Shown here: positions 11,839-24,580 of the stretch, one piece after another
Layout: every line of letters begins with the position of its first letter
How positions within the stretch are numbered: the stretch's first letter is position 1
Source of the DNA: Paraspadella gotoi
Lineage: Eukaryota; Chaetognatha
Direction: 5' to 3'
NCBI GenBank assembly: GCA_051294375.1
Contig: CM119263.1
Location: 6,859,645-6,923,644, forward strand
Length of the DNA stretch: 64,000 bases
Position numbers and translations under genes: made by a program
Notes under the pieces: model-generated
Told to the model about the DNA's origin: nothing
Database searches by the model: none
Seen by the model: only the letters and a program-made list of their open reading frames with translations

Positions 11839-14406
11839 TTTGCTTTTTTCTTGGGAAAAAGAAAAAAATAGGAATGTTGAGGTTAGTGGGTTCAAGGCGG
11901 CGGCCGGATTTTTTTCGTCCCGGCTCCGGAGGCTGCCGGAAAAGAGCGACTGCGATGAGTGTTACGACGAGAGTCGCAGAGACGACGAAAGCGGGGGGGG
12001 GGTGGAAGGGGCGACAGAATGGAGAAGTCGCAGCGCGAAGCCGACGGAAGAGTCGGAAGAGGACGAAAAACCGATAACTCGTTTCACGATTTCGGCGCAA
12101 AAAAGAAGCGAGTTCCGTTCGCGCCATCTGTGCCGATAAGTCCTCGGCGCTCTCATCCGTCCACGCAAATGTCCGTCGGGCTCGAACGGTTTTTTCCCCC
12201 CTCATTATCAAGATAGAACGTTTTTAGGCTCAACCGTTGGCGGAGAAAAGTAAGGAATAGGATAAAAATGACCGCAGCACAATTTTAAATTTAAAATTTT
12301 TAATGCTGTTGAGCGATTTCAAATGCTAAAGTTGGCACAATAATTACTAAAACTTATTTGAACGAATAAACCAAAAAAAAAAAAAAAATAAATAAATAAA
12401 TAAAAGAAAAAAAAGAAAAAGCCATCTCTCCTCTTTCTTCCCCCTCATTGCCAATCTACTCGGGATCGCTGCCGACCGCTGCCGACCATCGCCCCCATTC
12501 TCTGACGAAAAAACACTGGATAGAATGTATATCTATATTTAAAGAGGAGGAAGAAAAAGTAAAGAAGAACCGTCATCATCATAATCTTCATCGCCTTCTC
12601 GTTGACACCCGGCCGCGGGATCGGAGGCGGCGGAGGGGTCGGCGACCTCGCAATGGATTTCCTTCAACGAGGAGATTCGCGGATGACCTTCGCGCGCGCG
12701 CTGCTCCCGCGTTATGACCGCCGGCTTTTCGTTCAACGATGATTACGAGAAGTTTCCGACCATCGAGGTCGCAGTCCCGAGGGTCGACGCGCATTGACGG
12801 AAATAAAATGAATGAAATAATAGGGCGGGTTAGTTGCGTCGGCAGCGGCGGCGGCGTCGGCCAAGTTCGGTTCAACCTCACAACCAACGATGCGAATCGG
12901 GTTGTTTTCTTTTCGCCGAATCCTCACTCCGAGGACCCGTGAAATGACGAGAATGGAACCGATAAGGGCAAAGGTGAACCCGATGGCTCCGTAGCCGAGG
13001 ACTCCCAGCCATCCCTTCTGTTTTTGTTGACGCAAGGGGCAAAAAGTCGATAGAAGGCGGGAAATAAGGGTTGGGATATGTCATGAGTAGGCGGAGGTAC
13101 GTATAAGAATCGCACTGGAAAAAAGTTGCTTCTTCCGGTGTTGCCAATGTTAAAAATACATCACTGAGGAAACTGAATCAGTGAAGAGGCCAGAGGCGGA
13201 AAATGGGTGAAATCGGGCGGCGGGAAAATGAGGGGAGCGGGACGACGGGTAAACTGGGGAAGCGACGTTGGGGACGTCGGGACGGTTATCGACGATTCTT
13301 TTGTTTCCCCGCATTTGGAGATCAAGAGGAAGTGAGGCATCGGGGGTTTGAAATGCGGGAGGGGAAAGATTTTGCCGAAGAATCTGCTTGAGTAAGCGTT
13401 TGGATCCGATGAGCCACAAAGCCACAGTCGAAAAAAAAGCAAGACGGCCGTTTTTGAAATCGAAATTAGTTTTCCTTTCCACTTTGTTTTGTTCGCGTCT
13501 CCCATAGAGAAAACATACCCGCCCCTCACTGATTGATGTGCATCGATTCGCTATATATCTCCTCGCCGCAGGAGTAACGAAGTTAAGAAACGATTAAGTT
13601 TCGCTCGCGGGAGTTTTTGCCTTCAACCTCGATACCATCAATGCTCTGGTTTTTTAGTTTGTTTTTTTTACTCAGCAAATTATGGATGTGAGGATTGGAG
13701 AAGCTGGGTGCGCGCCGGTTCCGCTATCGATCCACGATGACACTTCCAACCCTTCCGTATTGAAAAACTCTCCCACGCCAATACAATTTTTATCGACACA
13801 ATTAAACACTGGCCTCTCTATAAAAACAGAGAAGACCTTCGTTCTGAGACCGAAGACCCTCATCGCATTCCAGCCAGTGTGCAATTGACTCTACTAACCA
13901 AAACCTGGTCCCGCAATATAAAATACTTACATTTGTAACTGGCATCCCGAAAAGTCTCTCTCTGTTGTTGTACACTGCCGCTAACTCTTGGCACTCCTTT
14001 AACTGCTTGTTGATGCGTCTAACTTCATTTGCGATTTCGTGAGCTTTGTTGATATCCATGTGGGCGGCCATGCCTAAATTAAATCAAGGGATCGTTTTTT
14101 TTTTTCGCCCGACTTCTGGCACGGGATGAATCGAACACGGTGACGCAAGTGCGGAGCGACGGAAGAGGGATCGGGGTTTAAAAACAACTTTACAATTACT
14201 TGTACATACATACATGCTCATTGCTGAGGGTGTTAATAATATCACCCTTTTCAGCACCCGCGCGTTTTTAAAACATCAGCGTTAGCTCCGATCTAAAATA
14301 AAGTGCGAGAAAGAGAGATAAGAGAAAGGGAAATAGAAAAGAGATAGGAAGAGCGAGAGGGAGAGCAAGGAAGAGAGAGAGAGAGAGACAGAGAATGTTG
14401 GCAGAA

Positions 14407-14496
<90 letters not shown>

Positions 14497-17400
14497 CGTA
14501 CGTCTAGAACAAAAAACGCCTGCATCAAGTCTGCAGCTAACAGTACGCAGCTTAAAAAATCTTAACGCTTAAATTCAGCCTAACTTCTTACACATTCACA
14601 ATTAAGCGAGATAGCAGAAAATGTCAAGACGTGTTTACCATAAGCGCCACCTGGGCGAAATAGCCCGGAATCGAGGATAAACGATTAAATGTGGGTCTGC
14701 GAGAAAGATAAAGAAAAAAAGCCCCGGCGTTCGTCACCTGCGACGACCATCTGCAGGGTGTCCAAACGGTCGTTGAAGTTGGCCTGATCCGTCAGTTGCA
14801 TTTTGTGGAAGCGATCTTCGTCTTCTTCCAATTGTCTGAAAGGTCAACTCTTCTAATTTAGAGGCTTGCTCCTGACATACCTAAAGATTACAAAAAAATA
14901 TCACCTGTAGGTCTGCTCCATCTGAATTTCGATCTTGTGGGGCCAACCGATGCAAATCCACTTCGCGTTGAAATCGTCTTGGGGTAACCCGAAAAGAAAC
15001 TCATCGAGAAGTTCAAATTCCGCCAAATATTGATCGATCCGTTCCTAAAAATGAACGAAAAAATAAATAAATTAAAAAAAAAAATAAAAATAAAAAAAAC
15101 AAAAAAAAACAAAAAAACAGTCAAAATGGTCAATAACGAAATCATTGAACAATAACCAGGAAGGTCATCGATGTAAAAAAAAGAAAAAAAAAAAGAATAA
15201 CTGTAAGTAATTTTAAATGTAGCCCACCATCCTTTCAAGTTTCAACTGCAGTTTCATCATTAAACCATTGCAAATAAATTTAACAATCCTCGCCAGGAAA
15301 CCTGCTTCTCGGCGAGGAGTTCCGGGATCGACTTCATCCATTCCCGTTGTTCCGCGAGATCTTCTATGGTGTTCGGCTTGTCGTACAGTTTCCGGGAAAT
15401 CGCTTTGAATTCGTCGGACACCTGACGGAAAACAAAACCGCAACGTTTTCGCGTAAATGGGGTGAAAAACAAACGAACAACGAAGAAGCCCCGAGAAGAG
15501 ATTTAAAAAAAAAAGACTCACGGTGTCCACTTTGCTTCGCAGGATCCTCGCGAGCAGCTCGAGAAGAGCGTTGGCCAGGGCTTTTCGCTTTTTGCTCAGC
15601 GCCTGACGAACGTTCTCTGTCAAGACGTGGAAGGGCCCGACGACGATGGCGGAAGGAATTCCCAACTCGATGAGTTCCTTCTCATGAAGATGACGCTCGA
15701 CGTCAGCTTTTATCTCGTGGGCAGTTCGGTCGGTCTTCTCGTATGCTCTGGGCGATGAGTGAGTTTGGGGGCGCGGTTGGTGAAAGATCGTGGCGGGGGA
15801 TGCGCGGGGGAGTGGAGTGACGTGGGTGACGAGGGAAGGAATTAGCAGATGTGTCAAGAGAGCAGAAAGCGTGAAACGGAGTAATAAGGTCCAGGAGGAG
15901 AGAAATGTGAAGGCGAGGGTTCAATGAGGATTTGCGAGAAAGAGAGAGAGGGAGAGAGAAGTTGGGGGGAAGGAGATAAAAATAATTAACGAAGTGTTAA
16001 GCATCAGGAGTCACGCGCTTTTAATTAAAATTCAACCACCCCCCCCAAAAAAAAAATAAAAACGAAGAGGGACAAAATTTTTTTCAATTATTATCTAATT
16101 GCAGGGAATATTAATAGTAAAACCGATCATCAGGACAACCACAATTAGCGCCAGCTTTTGCTTTCTCATTTTGCCGTAAAAGTCACGGATAAGGTTGCTT
16201 ATTTCAATACTGGTTTACTTCTCAAATCCAATATGAGATTTTTTAATGTTTTTCTCCTCTGAAGCGAAAAAGCTAAAAAAAAGCGTGAATAACAAAGCAA
16301 ACTCATGAAACAATGGAACCGTTAAGGCCGACTGAAAGGGCGGTTGTCGGGATGAAGGGTCGTGAAGTACCGAGGAGTCTAATCTAATTAGACAGGATGG
16401 TTATTCATCGGGATCTTTTCAAAAGAGTTTTCATTTAATTTTTATCCTTTAAAAGATGTACAAAACGGGTGAATAAAGGAGCTTCAAGCGAACTGTATTC
16501 AGAACAAGAAATACGTCCTTTAGAAGAACCATCGAGAACTTAAAAAATAATCTAAATAACAGGAAAAAAAAACATTACTGCTCATCATCAACGGCCGTCT
16601 TCTTCAGGTTATCCCCTATTCCTCTCGCAGCTCGCCACGAGCTGAGAAGAGGCGGGAAGATTGCGAGGAGCGGGGCGAGGGAGTGGGGAGTGGAAATGAA
16701 AGGCGGTTGGGAAGGTTGGGGGGGGAGGCGGATCGAAACGATTAAACTATCGAAAACTGAATGGCAAAGATCAAAGGTCGGCCTCTCGTGGAGCGTGCGG
16801 ATATGCCTTGGTGCCGGCGGCGGCGTGGCTACCTTTGCTCTCAAATAGTGCCGTTAGTAACGTTACCCGATTTTCATGGTTGAAGTCGAACGAAATAAAT
16901 TGTTAGTAATAGTATCGTTATTTTTTAGAAATTGAACTTAAATCTTGATAATATTTCTTTTTATTCTTACTTGATGTACTGATTAACGTCGCAGTTCATC
17001 AATTCGAGATATCGCTCAAATTCTACCGCATAAGCCTTCATTGGGATAAGGGCCTAGGTAAAAAAAAATCGCTCATTATCTCTAATCTACTAGTATTCAT
17101 TAATAACAACTCAATTCTCAATTATATAAAATTTTGTTTTTTTGTTGAACCTGTCTAATCGCGTGTCGAATCGTGTCGCGTAGGCTCTCAACAAAGGGCT
17201 CATGCAGCCCGACCGACTCCAAAAGAGGAGTGCCTAGTAAATAGTAGAAATAAAGAATTTTAAAGAACTGTCACAAAAAGAAAGATTATAAAAAAAATTA
17301 AAATGTAAAAATATGCCGTTTTCTAAAAGAGAACGTTCTTTACCTGACCAAAACATGTCTTCAAGTACGTATTTTTCAAGCTGCGGAACGTTTTGCGTAG

Positions 17401-20400
17401 CTTGAATACCCTTGTCAAACAGATTGGCAAGAGACTGTTCAAACAATATCAGGTTTGTGCTGTAATGTACGCCTGAGGAAGAAAAAGGAAACGGTGGAAG
17501 ATGAGGTTCGGAAGCCAAAGGCAAAATGGAAGGGGGAGAAAAAAAACCAGGAAAGCTAGAGGCATAAGCGGTATGAAGGCGTTAGCCTTGAAAAAAAAGG
17601 AGAAGAAAACAATGAAATAATCTATTTTAAGAGACAACGAAGATTCCAAGCCCCTCGGGAGAAATCATTAGCGACTGTTAATGGCGGTGGGAGTGAATAG
17701 ACGTTGAAGGCTTACAGGCGTGGCCGGGGACGAGGCGCCGAGCGCCCAACGCACTTTCCTACCATCTCTACTAAACTCTACGAACCTTGACTGTCCAAGA
17801 TGAGCTCGACCAGGAAAAGGGCGTTTCGCAGGGGCCGAAATGGGGAGTTGAGGACGTCCGCGCCCCAAACAAACGCCCCTTCTTCTAAATCCATTACCGT
17901 GCAACAAGCATCCAGCACCATCTGAACAACGAAATCGTGAAAACTGGTATAGTTAAGATTTTTAATTCCTCCAGATATAATTTTACATTATAGTTGTACA
18001 TTCATTGTACAACCCCAACGAGCAAGAGTGCAGCTTGTTTTCCGTTCCCGGCCTTTATTAGATTATGAAGCGCCGAGAACAAAAAAAAAAAAGAAAAAAA
18101 AGAACGATGCAAAAACAGCCAACTGGAAAAAAAGATATTAATCGCAAGCGATGGTCGGGCGCAATCGCCGACCGACAAACAAAGGCTGTGCCATTACGCC
18201 GGGTCCCTCGGCATTGCGGATGGCGCCGTGCTCGTCACCTGCACGAAGGCGTTGAGTGAATCTTGGACGAGGTGCCGCAAGGAATCTTGCATCGAAAACT
18301 TGACCATATCCATGAACTTTTTCAGCTTTGAAATTTGGTAAACCTTGCAAGGAGTGAAACCAAAGTCGAAATTAGTTGATTGGTTCTTCAAGAGAAACAA
18401 ATTGCAATTGGCTGTAAACTACACCTGCCAATTTGTTTCGTGTAGATTGAACCATCCTTTCCCCACGTCGCGCAGGCAAGTGCGAATGGCGGCGCGTAGG
18501 GTAGTAATCCAACTGTCCTTCAAAAATAGTGAGGTCTGAAAAAAAGGGAATGAGAAAAAAAAGAGTCAAAGAAGGACATAACATCACAACAACGTCGATT
18601 GAAGATGAACAAAAAGCGAAAATGGCTAAAGGGAGAAGAAGTGATAACAAAAGTGCTAAGGCGGGAACAAGGACGAAAAGATATAAAGAAAAAAAAATAT
18701 TATCACAACATAAGCTTCTCAGGAAGAAAGGAGCCATATCATTCGAGGCCGAGGTAAAATTAAGTCTCAGAAAAAGAAAACAGAAAATTTATATCATGAA
18801 AAGGTTATAGAGAAAGAAGGTCTAATAAGGTGCTGAACAGGAAAACCTGCGATGTCTTCAAAGGAATTTAGAAGGAAAAAGAAAAAAGAAAAATAAAGGG
18901 GGAAAAACATGAGGAGAAGAGGGAAATAAGAGACGTATATTTTTCTCGGTCGTCGACCCTAAATCGAAGGAGGAAGAAAAAAGATGGCTTCGCAATACAA
19001 CCACGAAGGTTGAATAAGTAAGTTAAAATACTTTGTATAGGCTAATGTTTTTGTTCAATAGTAAGTATTTCCATTTAATTAGCTCAGCGTCAAGAACAAA
19101 TTGCGTTTAACTTATGGTAGGTTTAACGTTTAACTTAACGAAACGAAGTCGGAAAATCGCCAGACGATATATCCGACTTTTCGATCAATTACGAACACCT
19201 ATTTGCCACTCAGTCGATATGTAAAGGAAAGGAGACGAAAAACAATTTTTTTTACTCAAAAACATTTTTCTGTGCAGCTCGCTCTCTCTCTCTCGGCGAG
19301 TCTCGCTCTCCATTTATTAAACGGGCGGATGTTTTCGTTTCTATCAGAGAGAAGTCACTTCCTATGCTCTCGCTTTGTCGCCACATTTCTGTTTCATCGC
19401 AGGAAATTGGCCTTGATGTTATAATGGTTAAGATTATGTAACATACGATTTGATAATCTTATTCTTTTCAGATTATTTCCGATGTTAGACACTTATACTT
19501 TAAAAATACGTATAATATCTAAAATTTCTGAAAATATAACAAACGATTCTTCAAATAAGCGCCCTACGCAAGTCATTCGTTACGACAGAAAAAGTGATTT
19601 GCCTTCATCAGCAGCAAGGATGATGTCACGAGAGTGAAGAGCATTAGACGAGAGAAAAATAGAAGAAATTTTATTGTCCCTGTGGAGGTTCAGGTGGCGT
19701 TAGAAATTTCCATTTATTTTAATGTAAGCCAGTTAATACGCCACGGGAAGAAATAGGAAGATGACATAGAAAAGTTTTGGGGACGAACAAAGTTCTCTCT
19801 TTAACAAAAAATCCTAAATTTTCATTGATGTACTAAGTTGGCGTGTCACAACTCTTTGTTTAAATAAAACTAATGTACGAAATGTCAATGAGTCGTTTGT
19901 TTTTATATTACCTGGTTACTGGCTGAACTCTGGGTTGAGTCGAATTCTTCCAGTCTTTGCGTTTTATTGGAGGGAACGTGAAAGAGAGACATGGAAGTGA
20001 CTTTCTGACACTCGCTCCTGACTCGTTGGATTGCCTACAAAGAAAAAATGGGCACGTAAAAACCAACTACAAAGTATAATGCCGAGAGTATTTGTTTTCG
20101 ATCCCATATTTACGCTCCGTTTAAAATACTGCCCGCTGCCCATCAAGTTTATTAAAAAATAGAAAAAAGTAAGGGAAAAGGGAAGCGCGGGAGCGGGAGA
20201 ACAGAAAGGAAAAGACATGAAAGTCACTTTCTGACGCTCCCTCCTGACGCGCTGAATTGCCTGAAAAAGGCGGAGAGACGCTGGGCGGGTTCAGTTTCCG
20301 GAAAAAGGAAGGAAAATATAATAAAAAATAAAAAAGGGGGAAAAAAGAAAAAAGAGAAAGTGTTTTGGCGTTGAGGTTTGCCATATCACCTGGATTGCTT

Positions 20401-23400
20401 CCTCGCGTGTTAGCAGTGAATTGAAGGCAAACTCGTTAAATTGTTTGGCGAAATTGTAAGGTGGCACGTCGGGGTCACAACCTGCGGAAAAAGATTGGTT
20501 TCCTCTTTTCACAAAAACCCCTATTTCTTCCATTCGCGAGTGGTATTTAAATAAAAATATACTTGAAAATCATGTTTACAAATAAAAAAAAATTGAGAAA
20601 CTGACCCCGATACAAAACTTTCTCCACCACAGGATCGGGTAGGGTGATGTAAGAATAAGTCGCTCGATCAGCCTTCACCGTTTTGTCGAAGATGATGCGA
20701 TTCATGGCTCTGCACCAATCGATGGTGACCTGGCGCTTCAACGTTGGAACGTGCCTGTCTACCCGGTAATCTTTGGCGATCGAGGGAGCTCCTGAATGAA
20801 TGCATTTACATAGACGATTTGTTACTCTGTTTTCTTCTTTCTGCTCTTGCCAATTTGCATATCGTCCGTTTGCGCTTTCTGGTTTTCCTTTCCACCCCCC
20901 CATTTTTTTTTTATCAACTTCCTTTTTTCGCTGCACTTCTCCCGCCCCGTCTCATGTCCTCCCCAACCCCTGCACTCGACCTTTGGCCCACTCGAGCATG
21001 CGCATGAAGGAGGACTCGCTGAGCTCAGCGAGGCCGTCCATGGGCATGCAGTCGATGTAGAGGTTGTAGCGGAGGAGGTTCTCGGTCTTGCGTCTGGCCT
21101 TGAAGGCCTGTCGGACACGGCGTGCAAAGTTCTCGGGGTCTTCGGCGCAGAACATAAGCTGCACGCGCGGAATCCAGAACTGAAGGAGGGGGAGGAAAGG
21201 AGGACTCGTAATGGGAAATGAAAATGGAAAGCAGGGTCTGGGCGTGGGTGTTTCAGAAAGCGGGGGAATGGATAATATAATGGGGAAAGTCGACACTCAG
21301 GAAAAAACTTTTGTAAAACGTAAAGTTGAAAATGCATAAGTGCAGATTTAAAAAAAACTGTTTAAAAAAAGCGTAAAAAAAAAAAAAAGAATGGATTGAA
21401 AAATGTAGAAAAAAATATATAAATCTTCATGAAAATAATCTATGAAATAATTAATAATAATTATAATAATAATTATTATTATTATAATAATTATACCCTC
21501 ACCATCCTCACCATCTCCCTCCCCTTCTCCCTACGCTTCTCTTTCTCAAGGCTATTTCGGTTACTCTTCGAATCCCGCCCGCGCATCTGTCTCGTCTACC
21601 GTTCGATGACCCCAGATGCCACATACCTGCCCAGAATGTTTTTCGTCTCTGAGGCCGTTGACGACGGTGTTGCCGTCCGCGTCGAGAACGCGTCCGTCCA
21701 CGTCGCATTTTTGCACGAGGAAGAGTTTGTTGACTTCCTTGAAGTCGAGCACGCCCACCTCGATCCACTCCCAGTGCAAATCAGGGTCGCGCCAATCTGT
21801 GAGAAGAAACGATCAGAAGATAAAATGGCTCAACGGACTCTTCTGACCAAATCTGTACTCTTGCCTTTGGCTCTAAAAGCCGATTCGGTCGGCAGCAGAG
21901 CTTTTCCCGGGACAGGTTTGCGGAGGTTGGCTTCAACGTCTCCGAGAGAAAGCCATTCTTTCGAAGTGCGAACATCGAAATCCTCGTCGTCGAAGATCTG
22001 GGAATAAATAATATTTGACTGTAGTTAATGATAAACACTAATAAACAGCAGTCCCTTCTTTGTCTCTTTGTTTCTTTCTTTTCTCTCTCGTTCTCGCTCA
22101 CGCGCTCTCTCGCTACCCCCCTCTCCCTCTTCCTATTTATGTGTTTATCTTCGGCAATAACAACAAAAACAAGCCAGGACAGAACCGAGGTTCCTACCCA
22201 AATAATCGTTTTGTGGGAACATGGAGCTCGTTCCTCGGCGTTTTACCGCGCATGGCCTCCCCCAACAAAAGAACTGAACGGGTCTCGCGAACTTCGGCTC
22301 TATGGCGCCACCGACGGTCGGGGACCTTACTCGCAATCTTGGGCCATTAAACGTCTACACGGGGATTCGACGAAAAGGTCTCTTTATCTTCCCGTGCGGA
22401 ACGGATCAAAGAAAAGAGGGAAGAGGTAAGGTGAAAAAAAAAATTGGGATAAAAGAAAAAAACCTAATTCCCACCTTGAGCTCCTTTTCGAGTCAATCAA
22501 GGGAGGGGGGGCGGAGAACTGAGGGGAATTTCTCACGAAATTTATGGTCAAAAAAGCAAAACGAGAGTTTTCAGGAAAAAAAAAACCACGTGCCACCTCG
22601 AGAGAGTCATTTTGTCGAAGATGAGACCGTTAGTTCATGTACTGAGGACAAAGTATGAAAAACAGAAAAGAAAGAGAGAAAGAAAGAAAGAAAGAAAAGG
22701 AAAAAAAGAAGAAAATAGAATAAAAAAAAATTAAAAAAAGAAAAAAAAAGAAAAAAAAGAAAAAAGAGAAAGCAAAAAACGATGAAAGAGAAGGAGAAAA
22801 AAAATTGAAACAAACCCTAAAACGATCATGAGGTCGACAAGTAGAGAGAAACGCTTGATGGGAATGACAGTAAGACTCGAGTCAGGAAGTGGGAGGCCGA
22901 GGAACAACGACAGACACGCGCGCACAGAAAAAAAAAGAGAGGGAATGATGGGATAAAAGAGGAGAAAGAAAGAAAGAAAGAAAGAAATAAAAAGAATGAA
23001 AGAAAGAAAGAAAGAAAGAGAGAGATAGAAACCATTGCTCTTTACACATTTAAAAAGATGATGGGAAGGGGCAGAGACCCCGCGCAATTAGGCCGACATT
23101 CACTGTATAAAAGGGTTTTAAAACTTGACGGTTTGCCCAGTCTTTATACCCTAATAAGAAACATCGGTCTCAGACGCATATATCAAATACTGAAATAGTC
23201 ATTAGTATAATTATCATGATTATCTCTCACTCTTTATCTCTCATTTGACTCGGTCTTCTATGGCTGTATCTCCGTCGTCTATCTTTCGCCATGCTGCTCT
23301 TGTAATGGAAATTCTCCGTCAAAATCTCTGTCAATACGTTGCTCGATCTTAATTATGAACTTCACCGCGAAAAAATACATACAATATACAAAAACATTAA

Positions 23401-24495
23401 ACATTACTATGCAAGGAACAGATATACGTCGCTGGATTGTTTAACGAATAATCTTTGTCCAACGACATTGAGAGGAAAAAAGTTCCCACGGTATCCATGG
23501 CTTCCCGAACTATTAATAGTATGTAAAAATAAAAATAAGTAAGAAAACAAAAAATCAAACCTCGAGCGCGAGAAACGGAGGAAAGGGGTCGACTTTGCCT
23601 CCGCCGCGACTTTTCCTATCTCCCCCGGATGAAGTGAGCGTGGTTTTCGCATCCGGGTCTTGGCGCCGGGGCATCAAAAGCTCCGAGCGAATCCCGTTTT
23701 TCTCCAGCAGTTCCGCCAGATTCTTCTTTGCATATTCTCGTTTTCGTCTACAAAAAGAAAGTTTTAAAAATCCCGAAACAAATGTTGCCGTCTCGCGAAC
23801 CCGCAGACCGGCTTCGAGCTAATGGGGTGAAAGGGATTATGGTTTCCGAGCTGATTTCCTTGCAGAAACTTGTAGTGAAAATCGAATTGAAAAAAATAAC
23901 GCCTGTCGAGACTAATTACCTTTCGATTTCAATCTTGCGAGGGCAGGTGCCGGGTGGAGTGTAAAACGGGACTTGAACCTTTGGCTCGTAGGATCGTTCG
24001 GGGAAGTCCTGGTTACAATAAAGGACGTTAATCAGTTTGCGAGTTAAGAAGCTCGGTCATGGCCAGAAAATATCAAAGAAATAAGTCATTTTTTAGCCGT
24101 CTAATTCTTTATTTTTGTGTTTTGTTATATCTGCCTCAGTATCCCGAAAAATGTTCCAATAGCTGAACATTGTACATTTATTATTTAATAAGTTATTGAT
24201 TTAAATTTGATATTTTATTCTGTATGTATTTGTTTGAGTGACAGAAATTAAATAATTACCGTTTCCTTGATAACTTGGGAAGTTGGACCATGAACTTGTT
24301 CTTTAAGAATTCTTAGTAGCTCCTCCGAACTGGGACTTTGAAACGTCGTCATGGACGGCATGTGTTTCTCCGTTCGTGCTTGCCATAGTAAATCGGGCAC
24401 CATGTGAGGACCGTCCAAGACGTTCTATAAACAGAAAAGTCAATAGAGTTAATTGAGGTTGGGACGAGAGAGAAAAAGAGGGATAGTGTGAGAGT

Positions 24496-24580
<85 letters not shown>

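Noticed and set aside
15747-17053. An extra DNAH1 exon between exons 17 and 18
   Set aside because: Exon 17 (NQYIK) and exon 18 ([16 protein letters not shown]) are contiguous by phase and by family alignment from memory.
22028-22429. Open + strand frame in the intron between DNAH1 exons 5 and 6
   Set aside because: No splice partner, low-complexity start and no recognisable domain.
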